Assembly: GCA_002361775.1 (NCBI GenBank)
Contig: DETV01000100.1
Span: 1 to 64,000 of the forward strand
From: Eubacterium sp. UBA3279
Lineage (GTDB): Bacteria; Bacillota; Clostridia; Lachnospirales; Lachnospiraceae
Direction: 5' to 3'
DNA: 64,000 bases
The position numbers and the translations under genes were made by a program. The notes beneath the pieces are model-generated. The model saw only the letters and a program-made list of their open reading frames with translations. It was not told the origin of the DNA and searched no databases. Shown here piece after piece: positions 25,223 to 34,804 of the stretch (positions within the stretch are counted from its first letter, which is position 1; every line of letters begins with the position of its first letter).

Positions 25223-26614
25223 TCAAAGGGTTGAAAATTTTTTCTTCCAGGAACCTTTCAGAAATCGGGTACCCAAAAGAAGACAGCGAGTTACATTATC
25301 TGCGACCATACAGATCCAAACCATTTCCAATCCTCCATGAAGAACTAAAATACAAAAACAGGTACCGATGATCCGCACTCCCCACATTGTAAATATGGAG
25401 AAAAAGAAAGGTGCTTTCGTATCACCCAGTCCATTAAAAATACCTTCCAGAATGATCAGAATAGCAAATAATGGTTCAGAAACCGCAACAATTTTTAAAA
25501 CGGTGATACCGCCTGCAATTACCTGAGGATCTTTTGTGAAAATACTCATCATGAATCCCGGGAAAGAAAACAGCAGCGCCCCGGATACTGTCATAAGAAT
25601 GACGGCAATAGCCGTTATGATACCTGTTACATGGGTAAGCTTTTTCTTATCGCCTTCTCCCAGTGCATTTCCTGCCATAGTGGCGGCAGCCGCCTGCATA
25701 CCGTATCCCGGAATATAGAAAGCCTGTTCTGCAGTGATTGCAATAGAATGAGTGGCTAAAGCCAATGTTCCCAGACGGGTGACCAGAGAGGTGAACACCA
25801 CCTGACCGAGGCAGGCGCTGATTCTTTCCAGCGCAATGGGAATTCCAATATGCAGGCACTTTCCCGCTAATTTCTTCTGAAAATGCAAAGGATGTCCCTT
25901 AGGTGACAATGAAGGATTGCGATAATAAACAATCAGCATAAAAATACCCCCCACCACATAGGAGATAGCGGTTGCAATGGCTGCTCCCGTTACTCCCAGT
26001 CCGGCGCTGGGTAAATAAAAGGAAAAACTTCCAAGGTTAACAGTCCGTGATTCATAAATCAGGAAAAAGTTAAATATCACGTTGGTAAGATTCATAAACA
26101 GATTAGCGATCATAGGACTCTTCGTATCACCCGCTCCCCGCATGACTGCGCCAAGAATCATAGATGATGCTCGAAAAAGCATAGGGGCGCAGATTATCCC
26201 AAAATAAAGAGAGGCATCTGTATGAATCTTTTGATCTGCTCCCAGCCATTTGGGAAGAAATGGACTGATTCCCACCATAATGATACCCATTCCAATTCCC
26301 ATGATCACTACAAAATACAACGCCTGAATACCAAATTCACGAGCTTTTTCCGGTTTTCCCGCGCCGATTGCTTCGGCAATACAGGATAAAACACCTATTC
26401 CTATGGCGATCAGGGCAGAATTTACCACCCAGGTCATGGTCACGCTCAGACCTACAGCCGCAGAAGCATTTGCATTGATTCTTCCCACCATAGCGGTATC
26501 GATATACTGAACAATGGTCTGTAATGCCTGTTCAACTACTGCCGGCCATGCCAACAGAAAAATCATTCGAAATAATGATTTATTTTCCCGAAAATACGTT
26601 GATATTTTATTCAT
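25223..26614 (-). CDS. MATE family efflux transporter
   Basis: The 463-residue protein has the usual two-bundle, twelve-helix pattern beginning LAWPAVVEQALQTIVQYIDTAMVGR. It retains AVGLSVTM, the RGAGDTKSPM loop and the matching GLGDTKAPF in the second half. MATE pumps export drugs or metabolites using Na+ or H+ gradients; the substrate is not predictable. It appears complete, in contrast to the decayed MATE at the end of the window. Confidence 0.93.
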   Translation of the reverse strand: MNKISTYFRENKSLFRMIFLLAWPAVVEQALQTIVQYIDTAMVGRINANASAAVGLSVTMTWVVNSALIAIGIGVLSCIAEAIGAGKPEKAREFGIQALYFVVIMGIGMGIIMVGISPFLPKWLGADQKIHTDASLYFGIICAPMLFRASSMILGAVMRGAGDTKSPMIANLFMNLTNVIFNFFLIYESRTVNLGSFSFYLPSAGLGVTGAAIATAISYVVGGIFMLIVYYRNPSLSPKGHPLHFQKKLAGKCLHIGIPIALERISACLGQVVFTSLVTRLGTLALATHSIAITAEQAFYIPGYGMQAAAATMAGNALGEGDKKKLTHVTGIITAIAVILMTVSGALLFSFPGFMMSIFTKDPQVIAGGITVLKIVAVSEPLFAILIILEGIFNGLGDTKAPFFFSIFTMWGVRIIGTCFCILVLHGGLEMVWICMVADNVTRCLLLGTRFLKGSWKKKFSTL

Positions 26615-26644
26615 TCCTCCAATTTCCTCTTTTCCATCATATTT

Positions 26645-28057
26645 TTACATTAAAAATCTTGCCCATCCTCCCAGCAAACGCAATGCATCAATACGGAATT
26701 TGTATTTACTCTTGATTGGCTGCATTTTTTGTCCTTCTTTCAGATCATAACTGTCTTTGTCTACAACTTTCAGCGAATCTTTTTCATACTTCTCCATTTC
26801 TTCCCGCAATTGTTCGTTCAGAGGAATACTGTCAATAATCAGCATCACTTCCGTATCCAGATAAGCGCTCCTCATATCCCAGTTAAAAGAACCAATACCG
26901 GAAATACGCTCATCTATGGCAAAACATTTTCCATGATAGGAAATTCCGCCGTCATATTCCAGAATCTCCACCCCGGTTTCCAGAATCTCTCCCTTATATT
27001 TCTGATAATCCATTGCTCCGAAAGGATTTCCATTGTTCGCCACCGAGTTTGTCATCATTGTCACCTGATCTACAGCGCTGCACACCTGTTCCAACTGTTC
27101 CAGCATCCAGTCATCACAAATAATATATGGGGTATGGAAAATAACTTCTTCCTTTGCCTGTCTCATCAATTCTGTCATTGTATAGAAAACCACCGGTTCT
27201 TTTGCCATAATGTGAGTAGGATTGGAAATCAGGCTGACTTTATTAACCGGAAGGGTAATTTCCCGGTAGTCTATAGGTTCCATCCATTCTTTATGTTTTT
27301 CCATCATCTGCTGGTAATGGTTTGTTAATTTTGCACCAGCAGCTTTTACCGCCGGATTCCATTTCCAGAATGCGCTTTTACCAAGAGTTTTACATTCTGA
27401 TCTTTCCCAGACTGTGTGAAAATAATCTTTCACCTGGCAAAGAGAAGATTTGTCCTCATCCGCTTCTTTTGTGTAAACAAACATATCCCAATCATAATTT
27501 TTATATCCCGGCTGATCCCCTAAAAAGAAATCAAAGGTATTGCGTCCTCCAAGAATATAGCCCACATTATCTGCAATCAGATATTTATCGTGCATACGCC
27601 CCATAAAAGCCCAGGGCTTCCAGGGACGAACCGGATTATATACTTTAATTTCCACATTTTCCATGCCTGCCAGAGAAAGAAAATAAGGATTCCCCCACAT
27701 GGCCTTCAGGTAAGGAAAACCATCAACCAATACTGATACTTTTACGCCTCTTTGAGCCGCATCTGCCAAAGCGGCAATCATCATCATTCCACTGCGGTCT
27801 GAATCGAACTCAAAAGTAGACAGAATAATCTCTTCCCGAGCCTGACTGATCAGACGGATACGTTCACAGAGGGCTTCTCCATTCTGAGATATTACTTTTG
27901 CTCTTTCACCGGAAGATTCTTCTCCATAAAAATCCGATAAGTCCAAATTATTTTTCGTCTCTTCCGTTATCTCAGGCTGTTTTACAAAAGGCAGCACAGC
28001 TCCCAAAACCACAAATAATATAATCCCCACCACGATCAGAACTCTATGTATTCTCAA
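26645..28057 (-). CDS. phospholipase D-like / cardiolipin synthase-type protein
   Basis: A 470-residue protein with an N-terminal membrane helix (residues ~5-24) and two HKD motifs: HDKYLIADNVGYILGG and HGKCFAIDERISGIGSFN. Two HKD motifs form the PLD active site, and in cardiolipin synthases they transfer phosphatidyl groups. A CDP-alcohol phosphatidyltransferase lies just upstream, which supports a phospholipid role. The start is uncertain: the frame begins with a TTG codon 12 nt after AGGAG, and no ATG or GTG fits better. Confidence 0.85.
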   Translation of the reverse strand: MRIHRVLIVVGIILFVVLGAVLPFVKQPEITEETKNNLDLSDFYGEESSGERAKVISQNGEALCERIRLISQAREEIILSTFEFDSDRSGMMMIAALADAAQRGVKVSVLVDGFPYLKAMWGNPYFLSLAGMENVEIKVYNPVRPWKPWAFMGRMHDKYLIADNVGYILGGRNTFDFFLGDQPGYKNYDWDMFVYTKEADEDKSSLCQVKDYFHTVWERSECKTLGKSAFWKWNPAVKAAGAKLTNHYQQMMEKHKEWMEPIDYREITLPVNKVSLISNPTHIMAKEPVVFYTMTELMRQAKEEVIFHTPYIICDDWMLEQLEQVCSAVDQVTMMTNSVANNGNPFGAMDYQKYKGEILETGVEILEYDGGISYHGKCFAIDERISGIGSFNWDMRSAYLDTEVMLIIDSIPLNEQLREEMEKYEKDSLKVVDKDSYDLKEGQKMQPIKSKYKFRIDALRLLGGWARFLM

Positions 28058-28075
28058 AATACTGTTTTCACTCCT

Positions 28076-28663
28076 TTATTTTGTACATTTTTCCGGTTGG
28101 CGGAACTTTTCATTCCATACATTCCAATACATATGAAGGTATTTGCCAAAAGAAACCATCATAAAAATCAAGCTGATCACTACCAGAATGTTTACTCCCA
28201 GAAAAGAAATTTCCGGGAAAATCAAAACGATAAACATTACCGCATCCAATACTGCTGTACAAATCTTTCCATGCATCTGGGCGCCGTCCATCCGATATCC
28301 TTTTTTCATCATCCATGCGCCTATAATTCCCATTGTACATTCTTTTAATAAAAAGATAACAAGAAGTACTGCCATGGCCGGATAGCGGAAAGAAAAGCTG
28401 ATCACAATAGCTCCCTGGGTAAGTTTATCAGCTACCGGGTCAAGTATCTTTCCAAATTCTGTAATCATATGAAAATGACGGGCAATTTTTCCATCAAAAA
28501 AGTCTGTCATGAACGAAAAGAACATAACTCCCGCCGCAATATAATAATCTCTGGTGGTTTCTGCTCCAATATACAAATATAAATATACCGGAATCAGAAT
28601 AATCCGCAAATATCCCATTAAATTAGGAATAGAAAAATATTCCCGCATAATATTTTTTTTCAT
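28076..28663 (-). CDS. CDP-alcohol phosphatidyltransferase (PgsA-like)
   Basis: The start MKKNIMREYFSIPN was selected because AAGGAG lies 8-9 nt upstream; earlier in-frame codons overlap rsmH. The ~195-residue protein has several membrane helices and a CDP-alcohol transferase motif (AAGVMFFSFMTDFFDGKIAR...GKILDPVADK, the D-x2-D-G-x-A-R ... D-x3-D pattern with its first Asp in MTDFFDG). It probably makes phosphatidylglycerol phosphate, substrate of the downstream cardiolipin synthase-like enzyme. Confidence 0.9.
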   Translation of the reverse strand: MKKNIMREYFSIPNLMGYLRIILIPVYLYLYIGAETTRDYYIAAGVMFFSFMTDFFDGKIARHFHMITEFGKILDPVADKLTQGAIVISFSFRYPAMAVLLVIFLLKECTMGIIGAWMMKKGYRMDGAQMHGKICTAVLDAVMFIVLIFPEISFLGVNILVVISLIFMMVSFGKYLHMYWNVWNEKFRQPEKCTK

Positions 28664-28686
28664 ATATGCCATCTCCTTCTCTGTTG

Positions 28687-29733
28687 TCAGGCTCTGATCG
28701 CCCAACGCATCTTCGTGGACTTTGCCCTGCTGTTCATACTGCACTCTTTTGCAGATGGACGAATCACTTCTGTAGAAATTTCTTTATAAACTCCTTCTTT
28801 ATAAAATTGCTTGAAGGATTTTTTTACCAGGCGGTCTTCTCCTGAATGGAAGGTGAGAATTGCCACTCTTCCTCCTGATTTCAGCATGGCTGGTAATTTT
28901 TCCAGAAATGCTTCCAACACTTCAAATTCGCTGTTTACATCAATACGAAGCGCCTGAAATGTTCTGGCGCAGGATTTTTTAACCGCTTCTTTTCGTTCTT
29001 TTTCCGGAATAAAGGATAAAGCTTTTTCAATAATATGTTGAAGAGCCAGAGTTGTCTCCACCGGATGTTTTCTTCTCTCGGAAATGATAGCTTTGGCAAT
29101 CTGAGCTGCATAAGGCTCATCAGAATTTTCAATCAACATTCCTTCCAGTTCGGGCAATGAAATGTCTCGTATTCTTTCTGTCGCCGAGATCCCTTTTTTC
29201 GGATTCAGACGAAGATCTAAAGGACCGTCGAATTTATAAGAAAATCCCCTCTCAGGATTATCTATCTGCATAGACGAAACACCTAAATCTGCCATGGCAA
29301 AATCAAACTGTCCCGATTCCGGAAGCAATTGATCCATATCTGCAAAGTTTAAGTGGCGAATCGAAAGAATCTCTTCTCCATATCCCAGATTTTCCAGTCT
29401 TTCCTTTGTTTTTTTCATTTCAATGGGATCTACATCGAGAGCATACATATGACCTTTTCCATTGAGACATTTCAGCATAGCCTGCGTATGTCCTCCATAT
29501 CCCAAAGTGGCATCCAGCCCGGTCTGTCCCGGCTGAATCTGTAAAAAATCCAAAATTTCATTGACACAGATGGAAATATGCATCCCGGCAGGAGTACTTC
29601 CTTTCCGGATTACTTTTTCGATAGTATCCTGATATTTTTCCGGATTTAATTCTTTGTATTTTTCTTTATAATTTCTGGGGTGTGTTCCTTTATAACGCAC
29701 CCTTCTCTTATGCTGTTTTTCCTGATTATCCAT
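28687..29733 (-). CDS. rsmH: 16S rRNA (cytosine-1402-N4)-methyltransferase RsmH paralogue
   Basis: The 348-residue protein is a MraW/RsmH-type SAM methyltransferase: LDATLGYGGHTQAML (SAM motif), LGVSSMQIDNPERGFSYKFDGPLDLR, and C-terminal FHSGEDRLVKKSFK with SRAKSTKMRWA. It carries an ~50-residue basic N-terminal extension (KQHKRRVRYKGTHPRNYKEKY) that standard RsmH lacks. Also, rsmH normally sits at the start of the division-cell wall cluster, whereas here it is between a phospholipid gene and glycerate kinase. It may be a second copy with a changed role. Confidence 0.85.
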   Translation of the reverse strand: MDNQEKQHKRRVRYKGTHPRNYKEKYKELNPEKYQDTIEKVIRKGSTPAGMHISICVNEILDFLQIQPGQTGLDATLGYGGHTQAMLKCLNGKGHMYALDVDPIEMKKTKERLENLGYGEEILSIRHLNFADMDQLLPESGQFDFAMADLGVSSMQIDNPERGFSYKFDGPLDLRLNPKKGISATERIRDISLPELEGMLIENSDEPYAAQIAKAIISERRKHPVETTLALQHIIEKALSFIPEKERKEAVKKSCARTFQALRIDVNSEFEVLEAFLEKLPAMLKSGGRVAILTFHSGEDRLVKKSFKQFYKEGVYKEISTEVIRPSAKECSMNSRAKSTKMRWAIRA

Positions 29734-29757
29734 TTGATACTCCTCTTTATTATATTT

Positions 29758-30903
29758 TTAATTTGGCTGAAGCATATGAATCAGCCGAAAGACCTGTTCT
29801 GCCGCAGCGGACAGATTTTCTTTAGCGGTGTCTGGTTCCATGGCCTTTTCCAGGGTAGTAATCTGCCGTAAAACCGGAAAGAAAGCATCTATTCCTTTTT
29901 GATTACATAAAGATGCTTCCGGTGTAACGCTTCCCGAAAAAGCTATTACCGGTTTATTCCATTTTTTTGCCAGCAGGGCAACTCCCGCCGGGGCTTTTCC
30001 CATAACAGTCTGCTGATCTAATTGTCCTTCCCCTGTGATAATAAAATCTGCCTGCTTTATCTGTTCCTCCAGACCAGTTTCATCTAAAATCATTTGAATT
30101 CCCGGTTCTAAAGTTCCATTAAGAAAAGTAAGAAATGCGAAGCCCAGTCCGCCTGCTGCTCCCGTTCCCGGAAAATCAGGATCTGCTTTTGGAAATGTCT
30201 TTTTGGCCAATGCGGCATATTGAGAAAGCCAGAAATCCATATCCCGTATCATTTCAGGAGAGGCTCCTTTTTGGGGACCAAATATAGCGCTGCATCCCTG
30301 TTCCCCGCAAAGCGGATTTCTCACATCACAGGCGATTCTGAAGGTACATTCCTGCAGTTCGGGAAGAACATTTTGGGTGCGTATCTCTGCCAGATCTTTT
30401 AATCCCTGTGCGCCTGGTAATATAACTCTTCCGTTGTTATCCAGAAATTCATATCCCAACGCCTGCAGCATACCAATACCGCCATCATTTGTTCCGCTTC
30501 CCCCTATCCCCACAAGGAATCGTCTACATCCCAGCTTCAGAGCATCTACGATCATTTCACCCACTCCCCGGGTGGTAGTGGAAAGAGGATTTCTCTTTTT
30601 TTCAGGAATCAACATAATCCCTGCTGCCAATGCCATTTCTATAATTGCTGTATTTGTTTCTTCTATAATTCCATAAGATGTTAAAATCGGCTGTCCCAAA
30701 GGTCCGGTAACAGTTACTTCCCTGGGGATTCCATGCATTCCTGAAACAAGAGCATCCACTGTCCCTTCTCCTCCATCCGCAAGCGGAAGCACCTTTATAT
30801 TTGCCTGAGGAACTGCCTGTAAGATTCCTCGTGCCAGAGCATGTCCGGCCTCCATAGAAGTCAGGCTTCCCTTAAAAGAATCAATTGCAATGACCACATT
30901 CAT
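29758..30903 (-). CDS. glxK: glycerate kinase (GarK/GlxK family)
   Basis: The start MNVVIAIDSFKGSLTSMEAG was preferred to one 10 codons upstream because the family begins exactly there and a GAAGG site is present. The ~381-residue enzyme phosphorylates glycerate, entering glycolysis at 2- or 3-phosphoglycerate. It shows PLADGGEGTVDAL, GIGGSGTNDGGIGMLQALG, PGTGAAGGLGFAF and ITGEGQLDQQTVMGKAP. No glyoxylate or tartronate pathway genes are nearby. Confidence 0.93.
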   Translation of the reverse strand: MNVVIAIDSFKGSLTSMEAGHALARGILQAVPQANIKVLPLADGGEGTVDALVSGMHGIPREVTVTGPLGQPILTSYGIIEETNTAIIEMALAAGIMLIPEKKRNPLSTTTRGVGEMIVDALKLGCRRFLVGIGGSGTNDGGIGMLQALGYEFLDNNGRVILPGAQGLKDLAEIRTQNVLPELQECTFRIACDVRNPLCGEQGCSAIFGPQKGASPEMIRDMDFWLSQYAALAKKTFPKADPDFPGTGAAGGLGFAFLTFLNGTLEPGIQMILDETGLEEQIKQADFIITGEGQLDQQTVMGKAPAGVALLAKKWNKPVIAFSGSVTPEASLCNQKGIDAFFPVLRQITTLEKAMEPDTAKENLSAAAEQVFRLIHMLQPN

Positions 30904-30959
30904 TTGTCTACCTTCTTTGTCGTTTTTATCCATTGTACCAGAAAAGAGCAGAAAATAAA

Positions 30960-30994
30960 ACAGGAATTGTCAGATATTTCTCAGACAATTCCTG
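30960..30994 (-). terminator. terminator after the AGE-family gene
   Basis: Perfect 11-bp arms CAGGAATTGTC/GACAATTCCTG with a 12-nt loop are followed on the minus strand by TTTTATTTT, about 24 bp past the stop codon at 31018. Confidence 0.85.
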
Positions 30995-31017
30995 TTTACC
31001 ATATAAAATCAATTATT

Positions 31018-32262
31018 TTATTTAAGGTTATTCTTCACTGCCAAAGCAATAGAAGCATCTGCTGCATAATACGGAATCAAAGTAGCCTGCAGCGCATGAT
31101 AAATATCAGATTTTCCCGGCCATACAGTTCCGATTACTTCGTTATTCTGATTCAACTGATGATACCAGGATCCGTTTACGTGATCCAGAACTTTTTCATC
31201 CAGATATTCCATAAACTCTCCGAAATCTGCTGCATATTTTTCTTTTCCGGTCACATGATACAGTACGCCTGAAGTGTTGATTGCTTCTGCCAGTGTCCAG
31301 TGCATTCTGTCGTGTACTACCGGTTTTCCTTCCCAGTCTGTAGTGTAAACAATTCCCGGTGCGCCGTCTGCATTCCATGCATCTTCCACTGCTCTGTTAT
31401 ACAAAGCTTCCGCTGCATTAATATACTTTTTAGCGCCTTCTTTATCATCCTTGTATGTAGACAGAGCCCACTGAGTAATCAGTCTGGACCATTCGATACC
31501 ATGTCCCGGAGTTGCTCCATATGGTTTGAACTGATCGTCAGGCTGTTCTTTGTTGCACTCCAGATCAGCAACCCAGTCTTTTGTAAAATGCTCCGGAATT
31601 CTCCAGTTATTTTCTTTTGCCCATCCAACTACTCTGTCAATGATTCTTCCTGCACGTACCCGATACTCTTCTTTTCCAGCTACATCTGCCACTGCAAGAA
31701 AAGCTTCTACTGTATGCATATTGGCATTGATTCCACGATAGTCATCCATTACAGTGAATTCTGTATTCCAGGTATCGCAGGAAAGTCCTTCTTCTTCATT
31801 CCAGAAACGAAGGTCATAAAGTTTCAAAGCGTCTTCCAATAATTCTTCTGCTCCCGGTCTTCCTGCCAGGATACCTGAGGTTGCTGCCAGAATAACAAAA
31901 GCATGAGCATAGCACTGTTTGTTTGGTACAATTTCATTTTCTGCAGTCAATCCTGCATACCAGCCTCCGTTTACATCGTCATGAAGTTCTCCGCGAAGTC
32001 CTTTCAGCGCTGCATCTACCAGCTCTTCACTTCCTTCATGTCCCAGGAAAGTACCGATACTGTAAACATGAGCCATACGGCTGGTAATCCATGTTTCACG
32101 ATTTCTGTCAGTCCAGGGAGTACCATCATCTCCCAGATAATAAGAAGATCCTCCTGGTGATGGGAATTTATGACCAAAACTTAACAAGCTGTTTCTCACT
32201 TCTTCCAGGAATATTTTGTTTTCTTCTGTACCGATCTGGTATTTTTTGTTCAATTCTTTCAT
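31018..32262 (-). CDS. AGE-family epimerase/isomerase (YihS/mannose isomerase-like)
   Basis: The 414-residue (alpha/alpha)6-barrel protein shows AGE/YihS features: HVYSIGTFLG, GGWYAGL, KQCYAHAFVILA, GINANMHTVEAFLA, ATPGHGIEWSRL and HDRMHWTLAEAI. Members interconvert aldoses and ketoses (mannose-fructose, or sulfoquinovose-sulfofructose for YihS) or epimerise N-acylglucosamine. The RHWE-like residues and the GHGIEWSRL motif point to isomerase rather than epimerase, but the sugar is unresolved. It is monocistronic with its own promoter and terminator. Confidence 0.82.
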   Translation of the reverse strand: MKELNKKYQIGTEENKIFLEEVRNSLLSFGHKFPSPGGSSYYLGDDGTPWTDRNRETWITSRMAHVYSIGTFLGHEGSEELVDAALKGLRGELHDDVNGGWYAGLTAENEIVPNKQCYAHAFVILAATSGILAGRPGAEELLEDALKLYDLRFWNEEEGLSCDTWNTEFTVMDDYRGINANMHTVEAFLAVADVAGKEEYRVRAGRIIDRVVGWAKENNWRIPEHFTKDWVADLECNKEQPDDQFKPYGATPGHGIEWSRLITQWALSTYKDDKEGAKKYINAAEALYNRAVEDAWNADGAPGIVYTTDWEGKPVVHDRMHWTLAEAINTSGVLYHVTGKEKYAADFGEFMEYLDEKVLDHVNGSWYHQLNQNNEVIGTVWPGKSDIYHALQATLIPYYAADASIALAVKNNLK

Positions 32263-32316
32263 TTCACTTACCTCAACTTGCGTATTTATTATGTGAGATT
32301 CACATTCGGTATCTTC

Positions 32317-32345
32317 AGTTTAGCATAGGTTGTATTGTTAGTCAA
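32317..32345 (-). promoter_or_regulatory. promoter of the AGE-family gene
   Basis: On the minus strand TTGACT (32345-32340) and TAAACT (32322-32317) are separated by exactly 17 bp, about 55 bp before the start codon. Confidence 0.6.
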
Positions 32346-32446
32346 CGATGCCGATTTATAGAAATGATTAAAAAAATTCATATTATTTATTAGTGAAGCG
32401 AAAAATATGGTACAATTATCAACAGAAAAGTTTTCAGGGGGACGTT

Positions 32447-33211
32447 ATGGAAAAAATAAGATATTATACATTGGATGTGATTCGAGGATTTACGCTTATT
32501 CATATGATTGTCTATCATACATTATGGGATATTGTAAATTTATTTGAAAAAGACTGGAAATGGTTTTGGGGAATTCCCGGCGATTTATGGCAGCAGTATA
32601 TTTGCTGGTCTTTTATCCTGATTTCAGGATTTTGTGTTTCTTTGGGAAAAAATACAGGAAGAAAGGCTGTCATATTGTTACTGTGCGGGGCTGTGATTTC
32701 TGCCGTCACTCATATAATTATGCCTGATGACCGGGTTCTTTTTGGAGTGTTGACTATGATCGGTTCCTGTACCCTGTTTATGATACCTGTGAAAAGCCTG
32801 TTAAAAAGAATTCATCCATACAAAGGAGCCGCCTTCTGTTTTCTTTTCTTTTTATTTTTTCAGAATATAAATAAAGGATATCTGGGGTTTTTTAAATGGA
32901 AATGGATACTTCTTCCCCAATCCTGGTATGCCAATCTTTTTACCACGTATTGGGGATTACCAGCATCTGATTTTTATTCTTCTGATTATTTTTCCATATT
33001 CCCCTGGTATTTTTTATTTCTCACCGGGTATTTTCTATATCAGATATGGGAGAAAAATCATTGGCTGCCTCTTTTCACAAAAGTAAGAAACCGGCCTCTG
33101 GAATGGATAGGAAAACGTTCCTTAATTATTTATATGATTCATCAGCCGATAATTTATATAATTCTTCTGTGTCTGCAATTTTTAATCAGAATCCAGAATG
33201 ATATCGTATAA
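32447..33211 (+). CDS. DUF1624/HGSNAT-like membrane protein
   Basis: The ATG at 32447 has CAGGGGGA just upstream. The ~254-residue protein has seven or eight membrane segments and the family opening TLDVIRGFTLIHMIVYHTLWDI. The conserved ending is KRSLIIYMIHQPIIYIILL. It belongs to the heparan-alpha-glucosaminide acetyltransferase/OpgC-like acyltransferase superfamily, which moves acyl groups across membranes onto sugars; the acceptor is unknown. Its 3' end overlaps the yolD-like gene tail-to-tail by 30 bp. Confidence 0.82.
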   Translation: MEKIRYYTLDVIRGFTLIHMIVYHTLWDIVNLFEKDWKWFWGIPGDLWQQYICWSFILISGFCVSLGKNTGRKAVILLLCGAVISAVTHIIMPDDRVLFGVLTMIGSCTLFMIPVKSLLKRIHPYKGAAFCFLFFLFFQNINKGYLGFFKWKWILLPQSWYANLFTTYWGLPASDFYSSDYFSIFPWYFLFLTGYFLYQIWEKNHWLPLFTKVRNRPLEWIGKRSLIIYMIHQPIIYIILLCLQFLIRIQNDIV

Positions 33212-33496
33212 ATCATCAAACGAAATTTTAGTATTCACAATTTTAATCAGTCGGGCGGTCTCATCTAACCGTGAGACCATCCCCGTCACTTTCAGATATT
33301 CGCCTTTTTCAAAGTAAATGACTGTGACAATTTTATTTTTTTCGACTCTGAGCAATTTTCTGTTTAATTCTTCCTGATATTCCGGTGACATTTCAATTTT
33401 AGGAACGATAATTTTCTCTTTTTTTCTAAGCGCTTCCGGATAACCTTTCAATGCGGCAAAAGGCATAAATTGTTTTGCTCTGTCCTCCCGGTTCAT
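33182..33496 (-). CDS. YolD-like protein
   Basis: The start MNREDRAKQFMPF has AGAGGA upstream; an earlier frame start lies inside the polymerase gene. The ~104-residue protein matches YolD-like/DUF1806 proteins (QFMPFAALKGYPEALRKKEK, then KGEYLKVTGMVSRLDE). These usually sit beside Y-family polymerases such as UvrX and are thought to be partners of the polymerase. Here the start is 8 bp after the polymerase stop. It is the last gene of the RT-led operon. Confidence 0.88.
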   Translation of the reverse strand: MNREDRAKQFMPFAALKGYPEALRKKEKIIVPKIEMSPEYQEELNRKLLRVEKNKIVTVIYFEKGEYLKVTGMVSRLDETARLIKIVNTKISFDDLYDIILDSD

Positions 33497-33503
33497 TTTT
33501 CCT

Positions 33504-34772
33504 CTACGTTCCACTTCGATGACCTCCAATCTGCCTGTTTCGTTCTCTTCCAGTGGCGTGTTCCTGAAGATTCATGCCCTTCAAAATAGCATTATTTCCA
33601 AATTTTTGCCGGATATCCAGCATAGCTTCCTGCATTTTATGTTCTCTTTCCAATTCAGCCGGATCCGCAAAAAAACTGTACTGTTGGTAAAGTTCATCTG
33701 TCACATGATTAAAGGTCAGAGTCATTCTTCTTACAGGAATGTGGGGATTTACAATACGGTCATAAAGTTGAGTGGTATATTGCATAATTTGTTTGGATGA
33801 GTTGGATGCAAACTCCATGGTAATTGTGCCATGGGCAGGTTTCTCTTCCAGCCGATTGCTGTAGCCTACATGAAGAGTAACAGAATCAGTCACCAGTCCT
33901 TTGTCTACCAATTCCAGGCAAAGGGTATCTGCCATTTCTTTTGCTACAAGCCGGCCATCTGAAAAACTGTAATCACACCCCAGAACCTGACCGCTGGAAA
34001 TAGAGTTCGATTGCGGTTTATATGCCTTAATATCTGCCATTCTCACCGGCTCCCGCCCCCAGGCGTGATCGATCAATAATTCCGCGTCAATCCCAAATAA
34101 ATGATACAAAGTTTCTTCGTTGGCTCTGGCTATTTCTCCCATAGTAGAAATACCCACGCTTTTTAACCGTCTGTTTACCCCTTCTCCAATACGCCAAAAA
34201 TCTGTGAGAGGTTGGTGATTCCACAATTGTCTGCGATAGGTTTCTTCATCCAGGACTCCTATATGATCTTTCACATGTTTTGCCATAATATCCATAGCAA
34301 TCTTTGCCAGATAAAGATTTGTTCCGATACCTGCAGACGCAGTAATCCCTGTGGATTCCAGAATATCATCCATAATTTTTACTGCCAGTTCTTTAGCTGT
34401 CATCTGATACATTTCCAGATAATCGGTAACATCCATAAATACTTCATCGATAGAATATACATGAATATCTTCTTTCGCCACATATTTGAGGTAAATACTA
34501 TAAATGTCTGCCGAATAATCAATATATAGCTGCATTCTGGGCGGCGCCATGATATAATCTACCCCTTTGGGAAGTTCAAAAACTCTGCATCTTCCGGGAA
34601 CACCTAATCGTTTCATTGCAGGAGATACCGCAAGACAGATGGTTTTTTCAGTCCTCTCAGGATCTGCCACCACCAGATTCGTGGTCATAGGATCCAAACC
34701 CCTTTCTCTGCATTCCACAGAAGCATAAAAGGATTTCAGATCAATACACACATATGATCTTTCGTTTTTCAT
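33504..34772 (-). CDS. Y-family DNA polymerase (UvrX/DinB-like)
   Basis: The ATG at 34772 has GGGAGG 8 nt upstream; a GTG three codons earlier is too close to that site. The ~422-residue protein has the palm motifs CIDLKSFYASVEC and YSIDEVFMDVT with the catalytic acidic residues. A helix-hairpin-helix thumb follows (FWRIGEGVNRRLKSVGI), then a little-finger domain (RRMTLTFNHVTDE). No clear beta-clamp peptide is visible at the C-terminus. Such enzymes copy past DNA damage. It lies 32 bp after the NuoE-like gene and precedes yolD, so it is in the RT operon. Confidence 0.93.
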   Translation of the reverse strand: MKNERSYVCIDLKSFYASVECRERGLDPMTTNLVVADPERTEKTICLAVSPAMKRLGVPGRCRVFELPKGVDYIMAPPRMQLYIDYSADIYSIYLKYVAKEDIHVYSIDEVFMDVTDYLEMYQMTAKELAVKIMDDILESTGITASAGIGTNLYLAKIAMDIMAKHVKDHIGVLDEETYRRQLWNHQPLTDFWRIGEGVNRRLKSVGISTMGEIARANEETLYHLFGIDAELLIDHAWGREPVRMADIKAYKPQSNSISSGQVLGCDYSFSDGRLVAKEMADTLCLELVDKGLVTDSVTLHVGYSNRLEEKPAHGTITMEFASNSSKQIMQYTTQLYDRIVNPHIPVRRMTLTFNHVTDELYQQYSFFADPAELEREHKMQEAMLDIRQKFGNNAILKGMNLQEHATGRERNRQIGGHRSGT

Positions 34773-34804
34773 CCGGCCCACCTCCCAGTTTTTTCACATT
34801 CATT

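Noticed and set aside
31018..32262. Sulfoquinovose catabolism locus based on the YihS-like gene
   Set aside because: No sulfo-sugar kinase, aldolase, transaldolase or sulfoquinovosidase gene lies nearby, so the substrate is left open.
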